DNA of 64,000 nucleotides from Schizophyllum amplum (lineage: Eukaryota > Basidiomycota > Agaricomycetes > Agaricales > Schizophyllaceae). How positions within the stretch are numbered: position 1 is the stretch's first letter; every line of letters begins with the position of its first letter. The DNA lies in NCBI GenBank assembly GCA_007026445.1, contig VDMD01000003.1, positions 992,001-1,056,000 on the forward strand, read 5' to 3'. This document shows positions 34,454-44,722 of this stretch, in pieces. A program made the translations under genes and the position numbers. Under the pieces are notes generated by a model. It searched no databases and had not been told where the DNA came from. It worked only from the letters and a program-made list of their open reading frames with translations.

Positions 34454-36247
34454 ATGCCTGTTCACAATCCTTTTACCCGCCCTCAGGCCTTCGTGCGGCT
34501 GCGCTCCCTCCATCTGCGCCCTGCAGACGACGTCGAGAAAGCACAAGCTCCTTCTGCCAGCACACCGCGCAGAATGTCCTTCCTTCCCCACTTCTCCTTC
34601 GGCTCACCTACTTTGCGCGACCCATTTCGTTCTTCTTTCCCACTCCCTTCCTCTTTCCCACTTGCTTCTTCTTTCCACCTCCCTCAGCGGCCGACGACGC
34701 GCCTTGTCTGGATGACGGTCGCCGCCTCTATCACCTTCATCTTGGTAGTATGCCTGGCGTTCGTGGGCGGCGACATCGAGCAGCCATACCTCAAGCATGT
34801 TCTCGACGATGCTGCGAAGAACGACCCAGGGGTAAGCTCATCTTCGCCTCCTGGAGAACATTAACTAACATTCGATCTCGCCCAGTTGGTGCTCATCGGC
34901 GAGAGTGTCGATATCGACGTAGACGAGCCATCGATTACCATTCGATGGTCCATTCTGGGATGCGGGAGCGAGTACATGCGTCCGGGTTCGGGCGGTCAGC
35001 ACGGCAGTAGGATGTGCGGGCTGCTGAACGAGCCTGTGCATATATTTGTTGACAGGTATGCCCACTGCCTAAGGTCAACCCTGTCTCTGTCTCTGACAGG
35101 GAAATAGTGATGTCGACCCAACAGGAACATACGACCCCGCTCGGATGCCCGTCAGCTCGGATAGAGGGCGCCAACTAAGGTGAATTCACATATACTTCCA
35201 CACAGCTCCCCCAGCTCACTCCACTCTCCTCCAGCGCACAAAATCTATATCAATTTGACAGCGACCACGTCCTCGATGTTCACGACGCAAGACTTTACCC
35301 ATTCGACACCTACTTCCTCTCCGGCACGCTGCGCGCAATATCCCCTCTCACAAACGTCTCGATCCCCATCTGCCGACTCGCTACCGTGCAGAATATGTTC
35401 GGTTTCTCCGTCGAGACCACAGACGTCGCCAGCCTGGTCGAAGCTCTGACGCCGAGCGAGACAGAAAATTCCCCAACGGTGCTCGATCGCTTGAGCCACG
35501 ACTTCGAGATGCGCGTGGCACGACAAGGCGACGCGCGATTGTACGCGCTTTCGCTGTTCGCACTGGGGTGGTTTATGGTGCATGTGCAGGGCTTGATGGT
35601 CTACCTCGCGCGGAAGACCATGGACGTGACCGGCGTGCGTGTCTACCTCGCTGCCGGAGTCAGCATCACCGTCGCTCTGCCCCAGCTCAGAAGTGCGATG
35701 CCGGATGCGCCTGGTTTGGATGGCAAGTCACTTTCTTGACTTCGTGCAGATGTTTGGTGGCTGACAAGTCCGCTGTAGGTGTCCTCATCGGTGAGCCGCC
35801 CAAATGTCCTGCTCAGGACATAAAACTTATTCACTGTTACCAGATGCGGTGGGGTACTTCCCACAGATCGTGCTGAGCGGCACTGGCACTGCGATCCTGC
35901 TCCTCATTCTGATTGTGCGGCAGTCGTGCGCTGACTCTATAAGCGACGTGCCCGTCCGCTCCGGCAGCCAGTCACCTCGCTTTACGCGGCCACCACCCTT
36001 GCACGTGCTCGGCAAGCCAAACACATCGTCGCATTTTCATGGGCCGACACGGCGGGTGCTATCGATCATTCATCTACCGTCTGAACATGCGTCTTCCCGC
36101 GAGGTCGCACAGTATGAATGCACGCGCATCGCCAAGCACCTGCGGGGGGAGTACGTCTTTCCGCCGGTCAAGATCGTGGGTGACGCGATGGGAGTCCATA
36201 AAGACTCCGGCCATAGGCGTTTCAAGACGATACATACCGTCCGCTGA
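34454..36247 (+). CDS. DUF4436 family membrane protein
   Basis: This membrane protein matches the fungal/bacterial DUF4436 layout, whose function is unknown. The start at 34454 opens MPVHNPFTRPQAFVRLRSLH; an upstream in-frame start was not needed. A Ser/Phe-rich leader precedes the first membrane span (WMTVAASITFILVVCLAFVG). The outer domain reads LVLIGESVDIDVDEPSITIR, SDVDPTGTYDPARMPVSSDR, and after an intron FDSDHVLDVHDARLYPFDTY. The C-terminal half has further hydrophobic spans (ALSLFALGWFMVHVQGLMVY and TAILLLILIVRQ). The tail is basic and rich in Ser and His. Five introns were read, one with an AAATAG acceptor. It lies tail-to-tail with the Mcp1 gene, 172 bases apart. Confidence 0.75.
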
Positions 36248-36419
36248 AAAATATTTTTCACAAATCACTTACCCACAGCGAGACACGATTCTTCTTTAGC
36301 CTGCCTTCTGTAAAGTACTGTGACCGCAGCATGGACCTCATGGGTGCTGTATCCTCGTTGAATATTGAATCCCAGTTGAGACTTCGTGCTCTACCCGGAC
36401 ACTACATCCTCTCATGTAT

Positions 36420-37211
36420 TTATTGGAACAAGATTAGCTCTTTGAATGCAGCCTCATACCGCGCGACAGTCGACGGGAACGCCATGACAGGCTCCCTCGC
36501 AAGAAATACCAGGCCCGTCAAAACCGGCATGACTAACGCCAACCCCGCGATGATCTGCCTCTTCCTCCTTGCCGGCCACCACCCGCGCCACCTGCCGCCT
36601 CTCACATACACGTTGTATAGGATACCCATCCCGTCCACGACATGCAGCGCGACAGCGGTGATGAGTCCGCTATACAAGACAGTGTTGAGCATGGGCCAGC
36701 GAGCGAGTCCGGTCTTCACGAATTCGTAGTCGAGTTCGGCGGGTCCGACTTCGTAAATGGGTGCCAACTCAATGGCAGGGAGGACGCGGTGCGTGCGGTA
36801 GTGAATCGTAAGGAGGGCGACAGACGCAATGCCAGAGACAGTCAGGAGGCTGGTGGCAGGTCGAGGAGGGTGGCCCGCAGGGGAGAGCACGCGCTTCCCG
36901 ACCGCAGACAGTCCGTGCGCAGCGAGCGGTCCCAGGACAAGCAGTTTCTCGCCCATGGCGGTTTGGTAGTATTCGCGGCCGAGCAGCTAGTGGCGTGAGA
37001 TAAATCTGCCTTTATATTCTATTGCAGTGCATACCATGACATTGGAGGCCAGGGACGAGCCACCGAAGTTGGCAGAGATGGGCGCAGCAAGGTGGATGAG
37101 CAAAAACGTCGTGATGAAGGGTGAGGTTATATGCGCGACTCGCGTCAGGTAGTCCACAGCTGGAGAGGGCACCGTTGGCGACGCGCCAGAGACAGAGCTT
37201 TCCGCGTTCAT
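36420..37211 (-). CDS. Mcp1-type mitochondrial membrane protein (DUF1691 TM domain)
   Basis: This is a small multi-span protein with the Mcp1 transmembrane domain, expected in the mitochondrial outer membrane. In yeast, Mcp1 helps lipid supply and can bypass loss of ER-mitochondria contact. The start at 37211 opens MNAESSVSGASPTVPSPAVD, then VAHITSPFITTFLLIHLAAP and ISANFGGSSLASNVMV. One intron joins this to LLGREYYQTAMGEKLLVLGP and LAAHGLSAVGKRVL. Later spans are LLTVSGIASVALLTIHY, LYSGLITAVALHVVDG and IIAGLALVMPVLTGLVFL. His residues at ITSPFITTFLLIH and GPLAAHG sit where the family keeps them, as in cytochrome-b-like folds. About 245 residues, which is typical. The upstream open frame before the chosen ATG has no targeting or family signal. 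Confidence 0.82.
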
Positions 37212-37755
37212 GTTGAAACCACACTGAGACCGTGAAGGCTTAAGGCAGGCCGCAGATGTTGTGGGTGCGGAAAGGGCGCACCACGTGACCGGCGTCCAAT
37301 GAGAGGCGTCAGATGACGCATGAGCATGGCATGACAAGCACAGCAAACAACTGCAACTTGAAGTTGAACTTCAAGTAAGTTGGAAAAGCAACTACATACT
37401 GCGCCTCAACGAATGGACACGATTTACTGTGTCATACATTTTTTTCCGTACGGAAAATTGGATAGCCTGAGAAACGAGCGGATGGCATGCGAGTTCCTGG
37501 CGAGTTTTACTGGGTATAAGGCATGTTCCGAGGCTTGTTGTATGCATAGCTCCACTTGCTATTAGTCTGATTGAATACCATACGTGTAAAGGTGCACATC
37601 CTCCATGGCACATACACGTAGCGAGGGGAGGCCAAAGGGCTATTGACGTTGTGAGGCGTCGCCGACATTCGCACATACTTAGAATGGTGTGCGCCTACGA
37701 TTCTAGAGCAGGCGCCCCTACCATGCTGCAGACATTTTGATGCGGCCTCCAGCCC
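37212..37755. other. intergenic region
   Basis: This gap of about 540 bases lies between the Mcp1 start and the stop of the next minus-strand gene. No gene or repeat is evident. Confidence 0.5.
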
Positions 37756-38754
37756 TCAACATTCCGCGCTGTTCATGTAGTTCTGATACAAGACCTCCGC
37801 CTCAGCCATATCCGCGGCGCCCGGTTCCTCCGTATACGCCTTGTCCACGCCGGTCAGATAGGTCGCGACGTTCTTCTCGTCGTACATCGTCGAAGTGGAT
37901 GACATCGACGAGACATCGGAAACGGCCGTCATCGCATCCGAGTCGCGCCTCCCGCCCCGCGAGCTGGAGGAGGCGGACGTGTACGCGGATGATACAGATG
38001 ATCTTTTATATGGCGAGTCCTCGACGAAGGTGGGATACGCCCAAGGCGAGCTAGGCTAACGAAGCAAAAGATCAGCCCACTGGCCCGCACAGCATGCATA
38101 TGCCCTCAAAGTCCCGACGTACCTTCCGCTCGCCTCCACCATGCAGAGAGTCCTGCATTAGAGGGTGATCCTCGGGCAGCCCCGCTCCCATCATCATCGA
38201 GCGCGGCGACGGGCTGCGACGTATCGGTTGACCATTAGTGTAGATCGCGGCGTCCATGTTCATGATCGAGGAGCAGCTCGAGTTGGCGCGGGACCGATAT
38301 TGTTGTCTCCTATATTGTCCTAGATCTTCCTGCTCCCGATACTCCCGCCTCTGTCCCCGATACTCAGGTGGGCCCCGCTCATGCTCCTGCCGCCGCCGAT
38401 CCTGCCTCCGATCGCCTCCTATTGCGCGCGCGAGCCATGGCTTACGTTGGTTGGCGTTCATCGCTGCCCATGCGCGGCGTGCGGCGGGCTGGGCAGCAGG
38501 CCCTCCTTGCCTCCGGCAGTAGTCATAGACGAAGATCGCGTAAGCGAGCTCGAGGTTAGTGGTCGGGTACTAGGTGGGGAGGATTTGTGTCACGATTCGA
38601 TGCGGTTCGATGTAGATCATATGCAAGCGAAAGGTCAGCCTCGTGTCTCGATGAAGAAGGGTAGGTGAACCTCGTGTGGTGGGGGAGGCAGAAGGCCGAG
38701 GTGATCGTAGTCCTGGCGTGGTGAGGACGGCGCGGAGAGGAAGTAGGGCGGCAT
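37756..38754 (-). CDS. small HMG-box-like protein, hypothetical, possible frameshift
   Basis: The end is clear: an exon reading RKPSSPWAYPTFVEDSPYKR, YDEKNVATYLTGVDKAYTEE and VLYQNYMNSAEC before TGA at 37756. Upstream, after an intron, comes LAYAIFVYDYCRRQGGPAAQ, then RRAWAAMNANQRKPWLARA. These aromatic and basic positions resemble helices 1 and 2 of an HMG box (Y..F..DY then RRAW..M....R..W...A). The N terminus at 38754 reads MPPYFLSAPSSPRQDYDHLG and VHLPFFIETR. It then meets a stop near 38637 unless one base is added, after which RLTFRLHMIYIEPHRI continues into the next exon. So there is either a real single-base break, an assembly indel, or a start at the internal ATG at 38620. If it is an HMG-box protein it would bind DNA; this is tentative. 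Confidence 0.5.
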
Positions 38755-39887
38755 GGTGGTTTTGAAGGAGGGAGGACCGTGTGCAAAAACGGAAGATACT
38801 CGCGAGCAGGCCTGTGGGTGAGAGCGACGCGAGGAAGAGAGCCGGACAAGGAAGTACGGGCAGAGGAAGTACGATGCACGCAGATCAGCAACAGGCAGAC
38901 TGGCAGGCGCCCACGTTGTCAGTTCATGAATATTCGTAGCCAGCCGCAAGCCAGGTGGGCACTCGAGAAAAAGGGTTTTTGGGCGAAGTAAAGACATATG
39001 CAGCGGGGTGTCCTGCGATTGACTGGACCCCTCCTGTGCAGCCCCGAGGACAGATATCAGCGGCTCTATCAGACGCACCTTTGCTGCCGCCGCGAGATCG
39101 TAAGAAGGGTCGTCGAGCTTAAGCACACATAAAGCGGTTGCCACAATATCGATCCACCGCAAAGCACAGAAAATGCGCCGTGGACGAGACGATGAGTCGT
39201 GCCGAAACGAGGCCAAGGACATCTAATCTCTGCACGCAACCTGGAAGTCGTGCAGCTTGATTTCGTCAAAGGGGCCCCATTTTCCCGGTTTTCTTTGCGG
39301 GACAGACCCCTTCTGGACTCCTAGCCTCGTGTTGGGGAAAGGGTGACGTGTCATCTGCTTTCGGCAGGACGACGGCGGCACGGCAGCGGTTCGATTCAGT
39401 GACGATTCCTTCGGCGAGGGAGAGGGTGCGAGGTGAAGATGAAAGCAAGCACGAGCGTCAGAAACAAGCAGTATTATTCTACATGTATTCGTGGCGATAC
39501 ATCGGCGATGAGCCTGTTCAGAGAACAACAGAACAATGGAGGTGTGAGACAGCGCGCCGATCAGGACTCGATATGGGAAGCGTATTGCAGAGTGACTTGG
39601 AGTGACGCGTCGACGGGGTATTTTTCTGATCTTTGATTTACGGATGCGAGCACTTTTCACCCAAAGCAAAACTATATGAGACGTCCGTAAACCTCCGCAT
39701 CAACATGAACGTCTACCTTGGAGACTACAGTATGTACCAGTCGCTCAGCGGGCCTCGCCCGCTCCCTCATTCCAAGCACACACGGCAAGAAATCGGATGT
39801 CGGCCCCCCGAATGTTGTTCTCCCGTTCTTCGGGCTGAGGCTCGCGCGACTGAACGAGTCTAGAGAGCAGCGGATTGCATGCGGTTT
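38755..39887. other. intergenic region with repeat copy A
   Basis: These 1.1 kb lie upstream of the HMG-like gene and downstream of the SDR gene. The open frames lack family features. It contains one copy of a dispersed repeat at 39431-39590, listed separately. Confidence 0.5.
39431..39590 (+). repeat. dispersed repeat, copy A (uninterrupted)
   Basis: This stretch of about 160 bases is related to 41445-41594 plus 42065-42096 in the same orientation. Shared blocks include aagcacgagcgt, gaacaagcag, atacatcggcgg/atg, acagcgcgccgat and tcgatatgggaag. Similarity is roughly three in four bases by eye, so the copies are old. Copy A carries ATCAGGAC at 39560-39567, where copy B carries an inserted element. 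Its origin is unknown. Confidence 0.65.
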
Positions 39888-40856
39888 CTACTGAGGGTAG
39901 GGTACGCTCGGCCTGTTGTATACATAGTCCCACATCCGGTCGATCTCCTCATCGTTATACTGGGGTCCTTGAACAACGTCGCCTCTCTGCCCTACACAAA
40001 CAAAGCCTGCCTGGCTGCGGTACATGCTGTACATCATGTACTCGCCGCTCTGGTCTTCCGATATGGACGTCATGTAGATGAGAGGCGCTCTAATGTATCC
40101 CATAATGCGGAGAATCCATGATGGCGAACGCGTGAACAGCGGTGACCGGACCGCCCCTGGGTTGGAGTGCGTGAATGCCACTCTGGGATGCCTCTTGGCA
40201 AGGGCCTGTGAAAGCGTGTTAGCATCTGAAGTCGACGACGGAGAGAAATCGCTGCTCCCCCGAAAGCTCAAGTCCATGTACGTGGGTAGCTCCGAAGACA
40301 TGCGAGATAGCATGTTCGAGGTCATGTCGAGGTCGTCCCAGTCGATGGTGCCGCCTTTGCCCCCGAGTGCGACTGTCATGACCTTGGCCTCCTCCCCGGA
40401 TTCCGCCGCCCGGTCTAGCATGGGCGCCAGGTTCTGAGTCCAACGGAAACGCCCAAAGAATGCCGGAGCGAGATTTCGATCGAGTCCCTCCTCGGTGAGC
40501 TCGCGCTTGTAAGCTACGAATTCGCCAACCGAAAGCACTAGATAGTTGATCTTGTCCACATCGCGTTCGGCGAGCTGCGCGCATGCGGCGTCAATATTGC
40601 GCATGAGGCTCGCTTCGCAGTACACGAATTCCGAGAGGTCTTTCGCCGGGGAGGGCAGCGAGGCGATGAGTTCGTCGGCGGCGACCTTGTTGCGTGCGAT
40701 AATGATCAGGCGCGCGTTGCCCTTGTGGTGGCGGGCGAACGCGCGAGCCATGCCGCGCCCGATGCCAGAGGTTCCACCAACGAAGACGCCAACGGGGCAT
40801 TTCGAAGCTGAAGAGACGGACGCGTTGAACTCCTGTACTGTTGTGAGCGACGGCAT
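39888..40856 (-). CDS. short-chain dehydrogenase/reductase (SDR), Rossmann fold
   Basis: This is an NAD(P)-dependent oxidoreductase of the SDR superfamily, expected in the cytosol. The start at 40856 opens MPSLTTVQEFNASVSSASKC; the ORF upstream adds no family feature and a TATA box lies just before. The cofactor motif is VGVFVGGTSGIGRGMARAFA (GGxxGIG form), with LIIIARNKVAADELI as the second strand and INYLVLSVGEFVAYKRELTE as the NNAG-like strand. A later region reads RVAFTHSNPGAVRSPLF, the PG motif after the active site. The usual YxxxK pair is not obvious; a Tyr lies in ELPTYMDLSFRGS without a clear Lys four residues on. A short intron near 40240-40200 is possible but not needed, since the frame is open throughout. 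About 322 residues. Diverged direct repeats lie on both sides. Substrate unknown. Confidence 0.8.
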   Translation of the reverse strand: MPSLTTVQEFNASVSSASKCPVGVFVGGTSGIGRGMARAFARHHKGNARLIIIARNKVAADELIASLPSPAKDLSEFVYCEASLMRNIDAACAQLAERDVDKINYLVLSVGEFVAYKRELTEEGLDRNLAPAFFGRFRWTQNLAPMLDRAAESGEEAKVMTVALGGKGGTIDWDDLDMTSNMLSRMSSELPTYMDLSFRGSSDFSPSSTSDANTLSQALAKRHPRVAFTHSNPGAVRSPLFTRSPSWILRIMGYIRAPLIYMTSISEDQSGEYMMYSMYRSQAGFVCVGQRGDVVQGPQYNDEEIDRMWDYVYNRPSVPYPQ

Positions 40857-40890
40857 CGTTGTGATATGGGTGAAAATCTCATATGTCGGT

Positions 40891-40899
40891 CCTTTTATA
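40891..40899 (-). promoter_or_regulatory. TATA box of the SDR gene
   Basis: On the minus strand this reads TATAAAAGG, about 35 bases before the SDR start at 40856. It is a strong TATA match, but the spacing implies a very short 5' UTR. Confidence 0.5.
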
Positions 40900-41586
40900 C
40901 AGCTCAAGGTCAAGCCATAACTCACAGAGTTCGTCAAGATTGGCGCGGTTAATCAGCGGTCGGAAAGGCTTAACCGCAAGCTGGCCATAGAGATTTGTCT
41001 TCCATCGCCACCTCGGCGCCTTGCATGACCAGTGCATGACCTACCTACCTAAGCGGGGAAGCCCACGGTCAGCTGATCAGTTGGACTTCCACACCTGAAA
41101 AGTGGTTGTCGTGCTTCGCCGGCAGTACACTGCGCAGTGCGAGGCGACCCCGACGCCTGACCAGCGGTCGATAGCAACCGTCAGTCAAGGCCGAGGCAGC
41201 CCGAGAAAGAGCACAGCTCCAAGTCGAAGCCGCGCGAAGGCACGGGTCACAGAGGCCCAAATAGAGCTGCGCGAAGGCATCTTGGAGAGTTTCCAGAGGA
41301 GTTCTGTAGGATTCGACAGATAACGGGTCTGCGTGGCAGCGACCCGTGGGGCAGTTGCACATATAAGTACTGTTTCGAAGCTCGAGCCCGAAACCGCCGA
41401 AATCTTCGTTGAATAATAGTTCACCCAGGCAGAAAGGGGGGAGGAGGTGAAGGTGAAGGTAAGTAGTAAGCACGAGCGTAAAGAACAAGCAGGATCACCA
41501 CAAGTATAGTCGTGGCAATACATCGGCGGTCAGCCTATTCAGAGCACAATAGGACGATGGAGGCGGGAAACTCAGACAGCGCGCCG

Positions 41587-41594
41587 ATTAGGAC
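41587..41594 (+). repeat. left target-site duplication of MITE 1
   Basis: ATTAGGAC lies directly before the left inverted repeat and is repeated exactly at 42065-42072. Eight bases is the length expected for hAT insertions. Confidence 0.75.
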
Positions 41595-42064
41595 CAGAGG
41601 GCGGTGAGATCGGCGCCATCAAATATAGGGTGGGTGACTTGGGTCGGAACTTTTGCCTCTTTCCAGCCAGTTCGACTCTTGTCGACACCTTTTCTCTCCC
41701 CTAATCTGCTTTATGAATGGCTTTAACATGGTATACGTTTGTGTTATCGTTCGTAGCACTCCCCCCGAGTCGTAGGTGGCGTACCGGATCGAAAGTCGTC
41801 GTGGGGCGGCTTGCAAACCCAGGTGAGGGCCAGTGCTGGTCTTGGCGGGGTGGCTGAGCTTCGGGGGGAGGGCAAGGGGGCTCACATCGAAAATTTGGTG
41901 GAGTATTCGATGCCTACGCGTCGCCGATGGTGTTAGAAAGGCTTCCCGCCGCTGCGCAGAGCCCCTTTGCAGTGAAGTCCAGCGAGAGCCGGACTTTGCC
42001 GGTCGAAAATCCCACGACCCAGGTCACCCACCATATTTGATGGCGCCGATCTCACCGCCCCCTG
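41595..42064. mobile_element. hAT-like MITE (470 bp, non-autonomous)
   Basis: This element of 470 bases has inverted ends of about 50 bases. The left end begins CAGAGGGCGGTGAGATCGGC and the right end, read on the minus strand, begins CAGGGGGCGGTGAGATCGGC. They stay almost identical through the GCGCCATCAAATAT and GGTGGGTGAC blocks, with a 2-base indel and a few substitutions. Both ends start with CAG and G-rich sequence and are flanked by an 8-base direct duplication, ATTAGGAC, which is the hAT pattern. The inside has no open frame of note, so it must have depended on a transposase elsewhere. It sits in repeat copy B, and the related copy A shows the empty site. No second copy was seen in the window. 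Confidence 0.85.
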
Positions 42065-42072
42065 ATTAGGAC
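42065..42072 (+). repeat. right target-site duplication of MITE 1
   Basis: This is an exact copy of the ATTAGGAC at 41587-41594, directly after the right inverted repeat. Confidence 0.75.
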
Positions 42073-44722
42073 TCGATATGGGAAGTGCATTACTGCTTCG
42101 GGAGGGGCGCCTTGTTGTTCTTTTGGTGCCGGGGAGACACGAGTGGTGGCGGCCGCCGAATCACGCGGGCTATTCCAACTTGCCATAATCTCTCCCAGCC
42201 GTTCAGATCTCGGATCTGAGGTGCACGACTTGCTTTTATTCGTCAGTGGGAGGATACGTATGATATCTGCGCGGCATGCAACTACGCGTTGTCTCTTCAC
42301 AGTAGTGAATATTACACAGACACCTCATAGACGGGGTCGTCAAAGGATGAAGCAGAATATCCCAGAACACAGGTGTTGCGTCGTCGATCTCGAAGTGGAA
42401 CTTTGAAAGTTGTGGGTCCACGTGTCATCAATCACGTGCTGGACCAGCAGCGGTGAGTTCCAGTCCGAAGGGGGGTACTTCGCGCAAACTTGGAATTGCA
42501 AGGAGGGGGCGCCCGTTGCTCGCCAGGTCTACAAATGCCGGCGGCGAGCTCACGCGCGGATCCTCCGTCGTAACTGTGAGACGATAGGCGGATCATCGTG
42601 AAGTTCGTAACAGTTAAGTGGACTTTACGAGGATGAAAGGCAGTTGAAGTATCGCGCTGTGAAGCCCGTCAGTGTCGAAGAATAAGAGGAGAAAGAGGAG
42701 GCTGAGGGTACCTGTTCCCTATGATATCTGCTCCATGACTTGCCTGTTCCAGTCAAGCACGACTCAGGCCTCAGGAGCCATGCGAACCGAGCACGTCGAA
42801 GAGAACTCTGCATTCGAAGCAAAAAAAATACCTCGTGATGAGGGATCATGAAATGGGATAGTATGAGCGATTTTATAAGCTCGAAGAAGAGCGCGCAGCG
42901 CGCACTATAAAGACGAGCACGCACCATGAAGAAGCCCAGCTCGTGTGAGCATAGCTAGCTCATGTGAGTTTGTTGAGTTCATTGCAGCGGGGCACTTGTC
43001 GCGTTGGCAAGCATGCGTCATGTGTGTTCCAGCCTCCAGGCATAAGTAAGCAGTGCGGAGAAGGTCGGTCAAGAGCGACCGGGTTGCGCCACCCTGGAGG
43101 AGTCCGTCAAAAGGTCCGGACATAAAGACAATCAAGAGGACGACTTCGGACCAATGAGAAAGCAAGACAACGAGATGAGGACATGAAGCTTGACGCGACT
43201 CACCTCGATACGTAGTTTTCTGGTGAGTTCTTCCCGCGTTGGGTACGGCACGCCGAAACGGCGAGTGCCCACCAGTTGCCCACAAAGAACGGGGCGTGGG
43301 AGCGTCGGGGTGGCCCGCTCGAAGCCTCGCGGGCGGCGGGAACACAATGCACCAAGTTCACTGGAGGCGTGCCTTGTCGGTCGAAGGGCTTCCCCACGCA
43401 GGCGGGGTATGAAGAACAGCGATAAGTGCTCTTGAGCACGCACGTCATCCCCTGGATGTAGGTGCATACGTCGAGCACGCGCGAAGGCCGGACGACGGCT
43501 GGTGACGGATTCGGGCTCGGCTCGCGTAATTATCGAAGTGCCGTTGGGCCGCTGCGGAAGCGCAATGCGGGTAATGGTTTTGAACAACCATCAGGGGCGG
43601 CTGCGTCGTCGAAAGCGGCGTGCGCGCCACTTGGAAGCCGCCAGCTGGACACCTCCATACCTGCCTCCTGAGGGATGGAGGGCATTGGACGCTGGCGCGC
43701 GCACGGCAGAGAGGCGGGAGGGCAAACGGAGCACACACCCGGCGGGCCAAGACTGGGGGCAGTGGGAGAAGAAAAGGCGGCACAGAGGCGATCTGGGCAT
43801 GTGAGATCGGAGATCTGGGTGATGAGACTCAGGCGACAGGCCATGATTTGGGCACCCGGGAGACTGATTACGCCCAGTATGGCTTCCCTTGTTCTTTTGC
43901 CCGCCGTCCGCTGGCGCGTATGGCGTCGCCGCCGTGCGCGCCGACGGTTGGCTGAGCGCGAGGGACAGCGGCGGTGTCACGCGTGACGTTGCATCACAAA
44001 GCGTGACCTTGCCTTTCGTTGACCTTGCCATCTTCGCTGTCTGCCGCTGAGCACGCTGACGGTTAGGCGCGCGACGGGTTCGAGAACAGAAGAAGGAGAC
44101 GCGGAATCCGACATACCACCACCGACAACACACACGCAAATTCAGCAGACGCAGCAGCCGGGAGCGCCACAAGAGAAGGCGTAACCCGCTCCGGATCCCG
44201 TCAGGCGATAACGGCGGTACGTTGACGAGGCGTGCACGAGTTCACAAGTCCGCCCGGATTCTTTGCAAGTTCCACCGCCCAAGTGCGCGAACTTTGCCTC
44301 TTTCTCAGTCTATTTCATTTCCCCCGCGCTCCGAGCGTGTGTTTGTTTGCCCCTCACCCCTCCGCCAATCCCGCTGCCCGGAACCGCAGCTAATCATCAT
44401 TGACAGCTTGCTGCAATAACAGCCGCCACACTATAGCGCTCATCGCTCGGCGCTTACCCAAGGTGCGTCTCTTGACCGCCCTGCTCGTCGCGCTGTTTGT
44501 CGCGGGCGATGTCGCGCTCATGCTCACCGCGTTTTAGTCGCGATCGCAGCCCACGCTCCTCGACGCGACCCGGTGCCTCTATACCACCAACGACACCGCA
44601 CAGTGCCGACACGTCGCGCAGCGCTCGGCAGCTACACGTTAAGCGCGCTTGGAAAGGGGACTCACTCGTGGTGCGTGGCCAGCCAAAGGCATCCATACCG
44701 GCGCTGACCTCCGCCCACAGCT

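Larger units (their letters stand above)
41445..42096 (+). repeat. dispersed repeat, copy B (split by a MITE)
   Basis: The repeat runs 41445-41594, is interrupted by the element at 41595-42064, and resumes at the duplicated ATTAGGAC, continuing with tcgatatgggaag. Compared with copy A at 39431-39590 the parts join cleanly once the element and one ATTAGGAC are removed. Confidence 0.65.
40900..44722. other. gene-poor region upstream of SNF5
   Basis: These 3.8 kb hold repeat copy B, the hAT-like MITE and the SNF5 upstream region, but no gene I can support. The open frames at 43132-43587 and 43591-44172 on the minus strand are GC-driven and have no family match. A cag before the SNF5 ATG at 44723 may be a 5' UTR intron acceptor. 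Confidence 0.5.

Noticed and set aside
41651..42010. Transposase fragment inside MITE 1
   Set aside because: The interior shows no long frame and no catalytic motif, so the element is treated as non-autonomous.
43132..44172. Overlapping minus-strand frames before SNF5
   Set aside because: High GC keeps several frames open at once, with no motif, start context or family signal in any of them.
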